Source: Lachnospiraceae bacterium UBA3863
GTDB lineage: Bacteria; Bacillota; Clostridia; Lachnospirales; Lachnospiraceae
DNA: 10,871 nt
Assembly: GCA_002392385.1 (NCBI GenBank)
Contig: DGGX01000023.1
Span: 1-10,871, forward strand
Reading direction: 5' to 3'
Shown piece by piece: positions 4,807 to 10,871 of this stretch. The notes under the pieces were generated by a model. The model saw only the letters and a list, made by a program, of their open reading frames with translations, was not told where the DNA came from and did not search any database. Positions within the stretch are counted from its first letter, which is position 1. Every line of letters begins with the position of its first letter. Made by a program: the position numbers and the translations under genes.

Positions 4807-5128
4807 GGGGCACCTTTCCCGGCTGGCCGACTGGCTGCGCCGGTATATTTTAATAGTTTATTTCAAGAATGGACGGCTGCCATGGAGGTGGGCACATGTG
4901 TGGCGATGCCGGCATATCTTCACCCTACCATACTTCAGCTTTCATTTCCACAGACTGAGTGGCTACAGCCTCAGATTGAGCAGGAAGGGTTGGATAAATG
5001 GGACAAAAACTGTGACTCTTTTTATGAATTTATTGTAAAAATACACTGGCTTGCTTATACATCTGTTATAATATAAGCAGTTTTCAGTCATCGTTTATTT
5101 TTCGTAGTTGTAGGAGAAAGGAGAAGTT
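4807..5128. other. Divergent intergenic region between rlmH and the FAD oxidase
   Basis: This 322-bp stretch is noticeably AT-richer than its neighbours. It contains the promoter and dyad listed separately at 5052-5079 and the ribosome binding site of the downstream oxidase (AAAGGAG at 5117-5123). No believable coding frame or RNA gene is visible in the rest. The rlmH promoter must lie in its left half but I cannot point to it. Confidence 0.5.
5052..5079 (+). promoter_or_regulatory. Extended -10 promoter inside an 8+8 bp inverted repeat (candidate operator)
   Basis: TATAAT at 5067-5072 preceded by TGT forms an extended -10 element 57 bp before the oxidase start. No clear -35 is present. TGCTTATA (5052-5059) and TATAAGCA (5072-5079) form a perfect inverted repeat with a 12-base spacer enclosing the -10. 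A dimeric regulator bound there would cover the promoter. The identity of the regulator is unknown. The XRE protein encoded at 9760-9978 is one candidate, though the dyads near its own gene have a different sequence. Confidence 0.5.
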
Positions 5129-6550
5129 ATGGCAGAGTACAATAAGGTGACTCCGGAGATTCTGGAGCAGCTGAAAGCGGCAGCGCCCGGGCATATCGTT
5201 TATGGAGAGGACCTGAATCCGGACTATGGCCGCGATGAGATGCCCATCTACGGAGAGCATATGCCGGAAGCGGTTCTGCAGGCGACCAGCGCGGAGGAGA
5301 TCTCGGCGGTCGTGAAGATCTGCGCGGCGAATAAGATCCCGGTGACTACCCGCGGCGCGGCTACCGGCCTGGCCGGCGGATGTGTTCCTGTGTACGGCGG
5401 CGTGGTCATTGAGACCATCAAGATGAATCACATTCTGAGCTACGATCTGGAGAACTTCAGCGTGACCATCGAGCCCGGCGTCCTGCTCAAGGATCTGGCC
5501 GAGGACGCGCTCACCAAGGGCATGATGTATCCCCCGGATCCGGGCGAGAAGCTGGCGACAGTCGGCGGCAATGTCTCCACCAACGCGGGCGGCATGCGCG
5601 CGGTCAAATACGGCACCACCAGGGACTATGTCCTGGCCATGAAGGTCGTGCTTCCCAGCGGCGAGATCACAAGCTTCGGCGCCAAGGTCTCCAAGACCAG
5701 CTCCGGTTACAGCCTGCTCAACCTGATGATCGGTTCCGAAGGCACCCTGGGCATCATCGTGGAGCTCACCCTGAAGCTGATTCCTGCCCCTAAGAATACA
5801 CTGTCCCTGATCGTTCCTTTCCCGGATCTGGAGACAGCCATTTCCACAGTTCCCAAGTTCAAGATGGCCAACATGGATCCCCAGGCCCTCGAGTTCATGG
5901 AGAGAGAGATCATCCTGTCCTCCGAGCGCTATGCGGGCAGGGAAGTTTTTCCCAAGACCGTGGACGGCGTGGAGGTCGGCGCCTATCTGCTGATCACCCT
6001 CGACGGCGAGGATGAGGAGGAGATCATGGGCCGCGTGGAGAAGGCGGCAGAGCTCCTTCTCGAGGCCGGTGCCGTGGACGTCATGGTCATCGACAACCCT
6101 CAGAAGCTGCGTGATGCCTGGGCGACCAGATCCGCCTTCCTCGAGGCCATTATGGAAGAGACCAAACTCCTCGACGAGTGCGACGTCGTCGTCCCGATCA
6201 AGGAGATCGCCCGTTTCCTGACCTTTGCCAAAAAGACCGGCGAAGAGTGCGGCCTGGAGATCAAGAGCTTCGGCCATGCCGGCGACGGCAACCTGCACAT
6301 CTATCAGTGCAGCAACGACCTGGACAAGGCAGAGTTCATCCGCCGCGTCGACACTTATTTCGAGAAGCTCTACAAGGAAGCCACGGACTGCGGCGGTCTG
6401 GTTTCCGGCGAGCACGGCATCGGGCGCGGCAAGGTCAAGTATCTGACCGAGTCCGTGGGCGAGACCAACATGGAACTGATGCGCGGCATCAAGAACGTCT
6501 TTGACCCGAATCTGATCCTGAATCCGGGCAAGGTCTGTTACCAGTCCTGA
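5129..6550 (+). CDS. FAD-binding 2-hydroxyacid oxidase, GlcD / D-lactate dehydrogenase type
   Basis: This 473-residue flavoprotein of the vanillyl-alcohol-oxidase superfamily oxidises a 2-hydroxyacid such as D-lactate or glycolate to the 2-oxoacid. The FAD-binding domain covers about residues 40-220, with the pyrophosphate loop TTRGAATGLAGG (73-84) and PPDPGEKLATVGGNVSTNAGG (about 135-155). The C-terminal oxidase domain carries FGHAGDGNLH (381-390), whose histidines bind metal or substrate, and SGEHGIGRGK (426-435). AAAGGAG at 5117-5123, five bases before the ATG, fixes the start. It is followed by larA in the same direction with a 96-bp gap. The racemase and permease nearby favour lactate as substrate. 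Relatives in anaerobes pair with EtfAB for electron-confurcating lactate oxidation; no Etf genes are in the window, so the electron acceptor is unknown. Confidence 0.9.
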   Translation: MAEYNKVTPEILEQLKAAAPGHIVYGEDLNPDYGRDEMPIYGEHMPEAVLQATSAEEISAVVKICAANKIPVTTRGAATGLAGGCVPVYGGVVIETIKMNHILSYDLENFSVTIEPGVLLKDLAEDALTKGMMYPPDPGEKLATVGGNVSTNAGGMRAVKYGTTRDYVLAMKVVLPSGEITSFGAKVSKTSSGYSLLNLMIGSEGTLGIIVELTLKLIPAPKNTLSLIVPFPDLETAISTVPKFKMANMDPQALEFMEREIILSSERYAGREVFPKTVDGVEVGAYLLITLDGEDEEEIMGRVEKAAELLLEAGAVDVMVIDNPQKLRDAWATRSAFLEAIMEETKLLDECDVVVPIKEIARFLTFAKKTGEECGLEIKSFGHAGDGNLHIYQCSNDLDKAEFIRRVDTYFEKLYKEATDCGGLVSGEHGIGRGKVKYLTESVGETNMELMRGIKNVFDPNLILNPGKVCYQS

Positions 6551-6585
6551 CAGCTTGTGCCTGTGACAGCCGTGTAGAACCAGCA

Positions 6586-6621
6586 GGCCGGGAAGATGCG
6601 TATTAACGGCATTTTCCCGCC
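6586..6621 (+). promoter_or_regulatory. Intercistronic hairpin between the oxidase gene and larA
   Basis: GGC-C-GGGAAGATGC (6586-6599) pairs with GCATTTTCCCGCC (6609-6621) over about 13 pairs with one bulged C, one G-T wobble and a nine-base loop. No T-run follows, so it is more likely an mRNA-processing or stabilising stem, or a partial attenuator, than a full terminator. It ends 17 bases before the larA ribosome binding site. Confidence 0.5.
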
Positions 6622-6646
6622 CTCTGTCCTTTCCGATGGAGGGAAT

Positions 6647-7924
6647 ATGAAGACAGTCAAGTTTTTCTATAAAGACACCACACAGGACCTGCAGGTGCCG
6701 GACGACACACCGGTGCTCCTCAGCAACGTCGACAAGCTGGCCAGCGACCGGAGCGGGATCGAGATCGTCCGGGAGGCCATGGAGCATCCCATCGACAGCC
6801 CCAGGCTCTGTGAGCTGGCCCAGGGCAAGCCGGACTGTGTCATCATCATCAGCGACCACACCCGTCCGGTTCCCAGCCGCGACATCCTGCCCAACATGAT
6901 CCGCGAGCTGCGCGAGGGCAGCCCGGACATCCGGATCACCCTGCTGGTGGCCACCGGCTTCCACCGTCCGACCAGCATCGACGAGCTCCGGAACAAACTG
7001 GGCGACGAGCTCTATGAGGAGTTCAAGGACAATATCGTGGTGCACGACGCCCACGACCCGTCCAAAAACGTCAAGGTGGGCGTCCTGCCCTCCGGTCCCG
7101 ACTGCATCCTGGACAAGGTCGCCATGGAGACCTCCCTCCTTGTGGCGGAGGGCTTCATTGAGCCCCACTTCTTTGCCGGTTTCTCCGGCGGCAGAAAGAG
7201 CATCCTGCCCGGCATCGCCGACGCGGTGACGGTCATGGGCAACCACTGCTCCAAGTTTATCGACAGCCCCTATGCCCGCACGGGTATCCTGGACCACAAC
7301 CCCATGCACGAGGATATGCTCGCCGCCGCGAAGATGTCCAAACTGGCCTACATCGTGAACGTGGTCATCGACGAGAACAAGAAGACCGTGGCCGCCTTCG
7401 CCGGCAACTACGAGACCGCCCACCGCAAGGGCTGTGATTTCATCGCCGAATATGTCTGCGTGAAGCCCCAGCCGGCGGACATCGTCATCTCCACCAACGG
7501 CGGCTGGCCCCTCGACCAGAACGCCTACCAGTCCCCCAAGGGCATGACAGCCGCGGAAGCGACCGTCAAGGACGGCGGCGTCATCATCATGCTGGCCTCC
7601 TGCACCGACGGCACTGGCGGTGACTTCTTCTACCATATCATCGCCGACGAGCCCGACATCGAGACCGCCTACCAGAAATTCCTGGCCACCCCCCAGGAGA
7701 AGACCGCACCCGACCAGTGGTGCTCCCAGATCCTGGCCCGCATCGCCAGAAAATACCGCGTCATCTTCGTCGCGGAGCCCGAGCAGCAGGCCATGATCGA
7801 AGGCCTCAAGCTCACCTACGCCCCCAACCTCCAGGCAGCCTACAAGCTCGCCCGCGAGATCAAGGGAGAGAACGCAAGCCTCACCTGCATCCCGAACGGG
7901 ATCTCTGTGGTGGTGAGAGAATAA
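6647..7924 (+). CDS. larA: Nickel-pincer lactate racemase LarA (or LarA-family 2-hydroxyacid racemase/epimerase)
   Basis: LarA interconverts L- and D-lactate by hydride transfer to a nickel-pincer nucleotide cofactor bound covalently to a lysine. From ATG 6647 the protein is 425 residues, matching the family. Key positions of the Lactobacillus plantarum enzyme, as I remember them, line up by number: H174 (IEPHFFAGF), K184 (GGRKSILPG, cofactor lysine), H200 (MGNH, nickel ligand), Q295 and K298 (YQSPKG) and W358. D70, R73 (SDHTRPVP) and H106 (ATGFHRP) are each two off. GGAGGG at 6638-6643 supports this start, although it is close. An upstream in-frame ATG at 6596 lies inside a hairpin and is less likely. 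Other family members act on different hydroxyacids; the neighbouring permease and oxidase favour lactate. The cofactor-synthesis genes larB, larC and larE must lie elsewhere. Confidence 0.9.
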   Translation: MKTVKFFYKDTTQDLQVPDDTPVLLSNVDKLASDRSGIEIVREAMEHPIDSPRLCELAQGKPDCVIIISDHTRPVPSRDILPNMIRELREGSPDIRITLLVATGFHRPTSIDELRNKLGDELYEEFKDNIVVHDAHDPSKNVKVGVLPSGPDCILDKVAMETSLLVAEGFIEPHFFAGFSGGRKSILPGIADAVTVMGNHCSKFIDSPYARTGILDHNPMHEDMLAAAKMSKLAYIVNVVIDENKKTVAAFAGNYETAHRKGCDFIAEYVCVKPQPADIVISTNGGWPLDQNAYQSPKGMTAAEATVKDGGVIIMLASCTDGTGGDFFYHIIADEPDIETAYQKFLATPQEKTAPDQWCSQILARIARKYRVIFVAEPEQQAMIEGLKLTYAPNLQAAYKLAREIKGENASLTCIPNGISVVVRE

Positions 7925-7930
7925 GAAAAT

Positions 7931-7961
7931 GCCGCGCCGGGGGGATTCCTCCCGGCGCGGC
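7931..7961 (+). terminator. Strong hairpin after larA
   Basis: GCCGCGCCGGG (7931-7941) and CCCGGCGCGGC (7951-7961) form a perfect 11-bp GC stem with a nine-base loop, starting seven bases after the larA stop codon. There is no clear T-run, so it may act as a weak terminator or as a 3'-end stabilising stem for the oxidase-larA transcript. Confidence 0.6.
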
Positions 7962-8047
7962 TGTATATCCAGAAACGGAGAACCATGTGACCCGGTCCCT
8001 GGGCAGAATATTCCATCCGTTCACGGGGTCATATACCTCTCAGACAA

Positions 8048-8087
8048 TAAAAAACCGCCGCCACGGGGCATCCCCCGAAGCGGCGGT
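8048..8087 (-). terminator. Rho-independent terminator for the lactate permease gene
   Basis: Read on the minus strand, ACCGCCGC (8087-8080) pairs with GCGGCGGT (8061-8054), with an inner CCCC/GGGG pairing. Six T residues follow on that strand, overlapping the last stem base (complement of A 8049-8054). It lies 22 bases past the permease stop codon and closes that transcript, facing the larA hairpin from the other side. Confidence 0.85.
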
Positions 8088-8108
8088 CATTCATTCATGA
8101 GGCTATCG

Positions 8109-9644
8109 TCATGCCAGCGCGAAGCAGATGATGCCGCCGACGATGGCGTAGAGCAGGCAGTATTTGAAGACGCTGCCGATGACGGTGCTCTCCTTGCCGC
8201 TGAGGCCGACGGCTGCGCAGCCGAGGGCAACGTTGGAAGGGGAGATCATCTTGCCGACGCCGGCGCCGAGGGAGTTGGCGGCGCCCAGCCATTCCTGGGC
8301 GATGCCGAGCTGGGAAGCGGCCTCAGCCTGCAGGGGGCCGAAGAGGACGCTGGTGTTGGTGCCGGAGCCGGTGACAAAGCCGCCCAGGACGCCCACGAGA
8401 GGGGAGAAGAGGGGGTAGAATCTGCCGGCAACGATGACCAGGACATCCGCGACGTCGGTGGTCATGCCGCTGTGGACCATGAGCTTGGCGGTCACGAGGA
8501 CGGAGCAGATGGTCAGGATGGTCTTGAGGTTATTGCGGACGGTCCTGACCAGAACGCTCAGGATCCTGGGGAGGGAAGCTCCCTGGATGAGGCCGCCCAG
8601 GATGCCGGCCAGGATGATCCAGACGCCGGGCGTATTGATCCATGTGAAGTTGGAAGGGGCCGCGTCCTCTCCGACATAGAGCTGGATGCTGGAGCTGACG
8701 GAGGAGAGAGGGCCGTTGATGAAGGGGAAGAGCTTGGAGGTAAACAGGAGCAGGAAGAAGATCAGGATGAAGGGACTCCAGGCCCGGACGGCGTCGGCTG
8801 CGGTCAGGGTGGTGTCGGAAGGGGTATCCTGAGCCTGCACCAGGTATTCTTCGGGGATCTCTCTGTCCTTCATGCGGAGAGCGACCAGGACGGACAGGAC
8901 CAGGGAGCAGATGGAGCCGATGATGTCCGGCAGCTCGGGGCCCGCGAAGGTAGCCAGAAGGAAGTTGGGGATCACGAAGGCCAGGGAGGAGAGCAGGGTG
9001 AAGGGAAGGAGTCCCTTGAAGGCCTTGAAGCCGCCGCCCACGATGAAGACCATGAAGAAGGGCGACAGGAACATCAGGATCACGGAGATCAGGGCGGTGT
9101 TGGCGGAGAGCACGCCGGCAGCCAGGCCGGTGGCGGACTCCAGGGAAGTCAGGGGAACGCCGACGCTGCCGAAAGCGGTGGGCGTAGAATTGGCGACCAG
9201 AAGGGCCAGCAATGTGCGCAGGGGGTCAAAGCCCAGAGCGACGAGGATGGAGCCGGGAATGGCGACAGCCGTTCCGAAGCCGGCCATGCCTTCCATGAAG
9301 CAGCCGAAGCTCCAGCCGATCAGAAGCAGGAGGACGCGGCGGTCTCTGGAGACGCCGGCCAGCATGGCTTTGATCTTGTCCATGGCACCGGTCTCCAGGG
9401 AGAGACCGTAGACGAAGAGCGCTGCGAGAATGACCAGAATGATGGGCCACAGGGCTGTGCAGACGCCCTCGACGACAGAAGTGGCGGCCGAGACAAGGGG
9501 GAGCCCCTTGAAGAGGACGGCCGTGACGCCGGCAAAAAGAACGGCGATGGGACATGCCTTAAAGCCGGGCATTTTCAGGACGGTCAGAGCAACGATGAGC
9601 CACAGGATGGGTACAAGACCCAGAACGAATTTGAGTACCAGCAT
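8109..9644 (-). CDS. lctP: Lactate permease, LctP family
   Basis: This 511-residue inner-membrane protein is almost entirely hydrophobic helices (about 12-14) and belongs to the L-lactate permease family that imports lactate, and in some members glycolate, with protons. Family motifs include WSFGCFMEGMAGFGTAVAIPGS (about 111-132), TGSGTNTSVLFGPLQ (about 425-439) and ISPSNVALG (about 467-475). One longer hydrophilic loop sits mid-protein (around RMKDREIPEE). ATG 9644 is chosen because GGAGAGG lies at 9660-9654, nine bases upstream, and the protein then starts directly with MLVLKF and a membrane helix. An earlier in-frame start at 9704 would add 20 polar residues. It converges with larA and lies 115 bp downstream of the XRE gene in the same direction. 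Confidence 0.92.
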   Translation of the reverse strand: MLVLKFVLGLVPILWLIVALTVLKMPGFKACPIAVLFAGVTAVLFKGLPLVSAATSVVEGVCTALWPIILVILAALFVYGLSLETGAMDKIKAMLAGVSRDRRVLLLLIGWSFGCFMEGMAGFGTAVAIPGSILVALGFDPLRTLLALLVANSTPTAFGSVGVPLTSLESATGLAAGVLSANTALISVILMFLSPFFMVFIVGGGFKAFKGLLPFTLLSSLAFVIPNFLLATFAGPELPDIIGSICSLVLSVLVALRMKDREIPEEYLVQAQDTPSDTTLTAADAVRAWSPFILIFFLLLFTSKLFPFINGPLSSVSSSIQLYVGEDAAPSNFTWINTPGVWIILAGILGGLIQGASLPRILSVLVRTVRNNLKTILTICSVLVTAKLMVHSGMTTDVADVLVIVAGRFYPLFSPLVGVLGGFVTGSGTNTSVLFGPLQAEAASQLGIAQEWLGAANSLGAGVGKMISPSNVALGCAAVGLSGKESTVIGSVFKYCLLYAIVGGIICFALA

Positions 9645-9714
9645 AATGAGTTTCCTCTCCGGGCGGGAGTGCAGCGGCAATGTGGAGCCTGTACCGGAGC
9701 ACATAGTGAAGGGT

Positions 9715-9728
9715 TACAATTCATTGTA
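9715..9728 (-). promoter_or_regulatory. Dyad TACAATTCATTGTA before the permease gene (candidate operator/promoter)
   Basis: TACAAT (9715-9720) and ATTGTA (9723-9728) are perfect inverted six-base arms with a two-base spacer. They lie 70 bp upstream of the permease ATG and 31 bp past the XRE stop. On the minus strand one arm reads TACAAT, five of six to a -10 consensus, with TTGTGC 18 bases upstream as a weak -35. A bound repressor would therefore overlap the promoter. A similar dyad precedes the XRE gene. Confidence 0.45.
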
Positions 9729-9759
9729 GTCCGTACAAAGAGGTTTGCACAAGTGATAA

Positions 9760-9978
9760 TTATATATCAATCGGGGAAAGATCAGACTGTCCGGCGATGT
9801 CATCCAGACTGGTCTCATAGAGATGGGCGAGGGCCAGCAGATGGTCCGTGCGGATACGGATCTTGGCTCTCTCGTAATCAGAATAGGTGCGCTGGCTGAT
9901 GCCAAGCTTGTAGGCTACGTAACGCTGGGGATAGTCGTGGTCTTCCCGGAGACTGCGGATGCGTTCAGCGGTGGTCAT
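9760..9978 (-). CDS. XRE-family helix-turn-helix regulator
   Basis: This 72-residue protein is essentially a lone Cro/C1-type DNA-binding domain. RIRSLREDHDYPQRYVAYKLGISQRTYSDYERAKIRIRTDHLLALAHLYETSLDDIAG follows the family pattern, with helix-turn-helix around residues 18-38 and the usual S-x-D-x-I-x-G ending. There is no sensor or dimerisation domain beyond it. AAAGGAG at 9992-9986, seven bases before the ATG, is a good ribosome binding site. It is immediately upstream of the permease gene on the same strand, with ACAAT/ATTGT dyads before both genes, so it is the likeliest regulator of the permease and of itself. This role is inferred from context; such small XRE proteins also occur as unlinked chromosomal regulators. 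Confidence 0.85.
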   Translation of the reverse strand: MTTAERIRSLREDHDYPQRYVAYKLGISQRTYSDYERAKIRIRTDHLLALAHLYETSLDDIAGQSDLSPIDI

Positions 9979-10000
9979 GGCGGTTCTCCTTTCCGAAGGG

Positions 10001-10013
10001 ACAATATAATTGT
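10001..10013 (-). promoter_or_regulatory. Dyad ACAAT-ATA-ATTGT before the XRE gene (candidate operator/promoter)
   Basis: Inverted five-base arms ACAAT (10001-10005) and ATTGT (10009-10013) flank a three-base spacer, 22 bases upstream of the XRE ATG. On the minus strand the sequence TACAATTATATTGT resembles the dyad before the permease gene (TACAATTCATTGTA) and includes a -10-like TACAAT. No clear -35 is visible. Confidence 0.45.
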
Positions 10014-10092
10014 ATACGACCCAAAAGGACCCGGATGGATTCTACCGCAAATTCCGGTAAAAGAGTTTGCGGGAGAGAGTTTTCACAGTTTC

Positions 10093-10124
10093 TTGAACAC
10101 AAACAGGCCCTGCGATGGTATACT
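10093..10124 (+). promoter_or_regulatory. Candidate promoter of the hydrolase gene
   Basis: TGG followed directly by TATACT (10116-10124) forms an extended -10 element, with TTGAAC at 10093-10098. The 20-base spacer is long, so the -35 may not count. It lies about 83 bp upstream of the hydrolase ATG, and the leader between them includes small GC-rich inverted repeats such as GGTCC/GGACC. Confidence 0.45.
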
Positions 10125-10206
10125 GAAATATAAGACAGTACCGGTCCGGTCAGCGGGCGGGACCTGTTCAGGGGATGATGAATGCGCATGTTTTGGGAGG
10201 ATTGGA

Positions 10207-10871
10207 ATGGGCGACAGAGAAGAGAAGAAGCAGGACAAGGAAAGATCGCTCGTCTGGGAGGTGACCAGGACGGCACTGGAAGCGGGCGTATGCATCGGCG
10301 TCGGCGCTCTGATCGGCGCCGGAAATTTCTTTTATAAATTTGCAATGACACCCAAGGCCCATGATCCGCGGACGGATGAGGGGGAGCTGGCCGTGCCCTA
10401 TGTAAAGGGACGCCGGTGGATGAATGAGCATCCGGACAGGGAGGACTGGCTGATCCGGTCCTACGACGGGCTGCAGCTGCACGCCAACTACATTCCCGCC
10501 GCGGAGGGCTGCCACCGCTATGCGATCTGTGTCCACGGCTATGCGGACAGTTCGGAGAGCATGGGCGTGTACGCCTCGGTCTATCACGACCGCTACGGGA
10601 TGAACGTCCTGCTGCCTGACCTGCGGGGACACGGCGGGAGCGAAGGCAATTACGTGGGCTACGGCTGGGATGATCACTTCGATATTCTGCGCTGGATCGA
10701 CGAGATCCTGCGGCGGGATCCGGAGGCGGTCATGATCCTGCACGGCATCTCCATGGGAGCGGCCACAGTCATGCTGACCACCGGCGAGAAGCTCCCCTCC
10801 CAGGTACGGGCGGCGGTGGAGGATGCCGGCTATACCTCGGCCATGGAGGTCTGCGAGGCGGTCTATAAGGG
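10207..10871 (+). CDS. Membrane-anchored alpha/beta hydrolase (partial, runs off the right edge)
   Basis: The frame opens at ATG 10207, six bases after GGGAGG (10195-10200), and stays open to the window edge, giving 221 residues. A charged N-terminus (1-20) is followed by one hydrophobic segment (about 23-46), so the protein is probably anchored with its catalytic part outside the membrane. The hydrolase fold shows HGYADSS (110-116, oxyanion region), LPDLRGHGGSEG (136-147) and the nucleophile elbow HGISMG with S182 as catalytic serine. The catalytic Asp and His would mostly lie beyond the edge. It resembles uncharacterised Firmicutes alpha/beta hydrolases of the FrsA-like or YqkD-like group. 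The substrate is unknown and no neighbour suggests one. Confidence 0.85.
   Translation, partial: MGDREEKKQDKERSLVWEVTRTALEAGVCIGVGALIGAGNFFYKFAMTPKAHDPRTDEGELAVPYVKGRRWMNEHPDREDWLIRSYDGLQLHANYIPAAEGCHRYAICVHGYADSSESMGVYASVYHDRYGMNVLLPDLRGHGGSEGNYVGYGWDDHFDILRWIDEILRRDPEAVMILHGISMGAATVMLTTGEKLPSQVRAAVEDAGYTSAMEVCEAVYK

Noticed and set aside
4339..5076. Plus-strand frames of 210-245 codons over rlmH
   Set aside because: They are antisense to a complete rlmH, and their amino-acid make-up (Glu/Gly/Val-rich or Arg/Ser-rich) reflects the high GC content.
5084..7636. An 850-codon open frame on the minus strand opposite the oxidase and larA
   Set aside because: It lies entirely antisense to two well-supported genes. 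Its His-, Asp-, Val- and Gly-rich sequence without domains is typical of the frame opposite GC-rich genes.
8371..9704. Short direct-repeat look-alikes in the GC-rich permease and oxidase genes, checked as possible CRISPR or tandem repeats
   Set aside because: They are codon-bias repeats (GCC/GGC-rich) without regular spacing. No CRISPR-like array exists in the window.
7929..9899. A 656-codon plus-strand open frame opposite the permease gene
   Set aside because: The product is a low-complexity Asp/Glu/Gly/Gln-rich sequence antisense to a permease with clear family motifs. It also crosses two hairpins.
1..10871. Search for tRNA or rRNA genes, particularly a tRNA 3' end as integration target
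   Set aside because: No T-arm (GGTTCGAATC-like) next to a CCA end or acceptor pairing was seen. The integration target appears to be a protein gene instead.

Overview
The window looks like a Clostridia chromosome (Lachnospiraceae-like by gene content) carrying the right-hand end of an integrated mobile element next to conserved host genes. This rests on Tn916-type Xis and Int proteins, strong AGGAGG-type ribosome binding sites, several TGn-TATAAT promoters, and a nickel-pincer lactate racemase paired with a lactate permease. The organism is inferred from gene content only. Base composition changes from AT-richer on the left (about 1-3660) to clearly GC-rich on the right.

Left part (1-3787), accessory DNA. 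The first 39 bases are the start of a minus-strand AAA-type ATPase gene. A long stretch follows (40-749) with two good terminators, two very short open frames and a structured leader. Its 19-bp interrupted hairpin covers the ribosome binding site of a 36-codon frame. That frame overlaps a 270-residue protein that resembles the C-terminal part of a NACHT/STAND NTPase but lacks the P-loop half. After some debris and a terminator come an excisionase and a complete tyrosine integrase. Downstream of int are two repeat families: TTTTACACA (one inverted, two direct) and a 26-bp direct repeat. The second copy of the 26-bp repeat overlaps the start codon of a low-molecular-weight protein tyrosine phosphatase, so the 5' end of that host gene is the probable attachment site.

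Middle (3779-4806): the phosphatase, a short repeat cluster of the GAACCGTCCCCTGTG type, and rlmH on the minus strand.

Right part (5044-10020), a lactate or 2-hydroxyacid locus. A GlcD/D-lactate dehydrogenase-type FAD oxidase and LarA (lactate racemase) form a plus-strand operon behind an extended -10 promoter set inside a large dyad. Converging on it from the minus strand are a lactate permease (LctP family) and, upstream of that, a small XRE-type regulator. Similar ACAAT-(2-3 nt)-ATTGT dyads precede the regulator and the permease, suggesting shared, possibly self-regulated control. In the inferred pathway the permease imports lactate, LarA interconverts L- and D-lactate, and the FAD enzyme oxidises one enantiomer to pyruvate. 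The LarB/C/E cofactor genes and Etf subunits are not in this window.

Right edge: the 5' two-thirds or so of a membrane-anchored alpha/beta hydrolase that runs off the end. I did not find a clear new biological system. The best leads are the integration-site repeats, the masked-RBS leader in front of the NACHT remnant, and the paired dyads of the lactate regulator.
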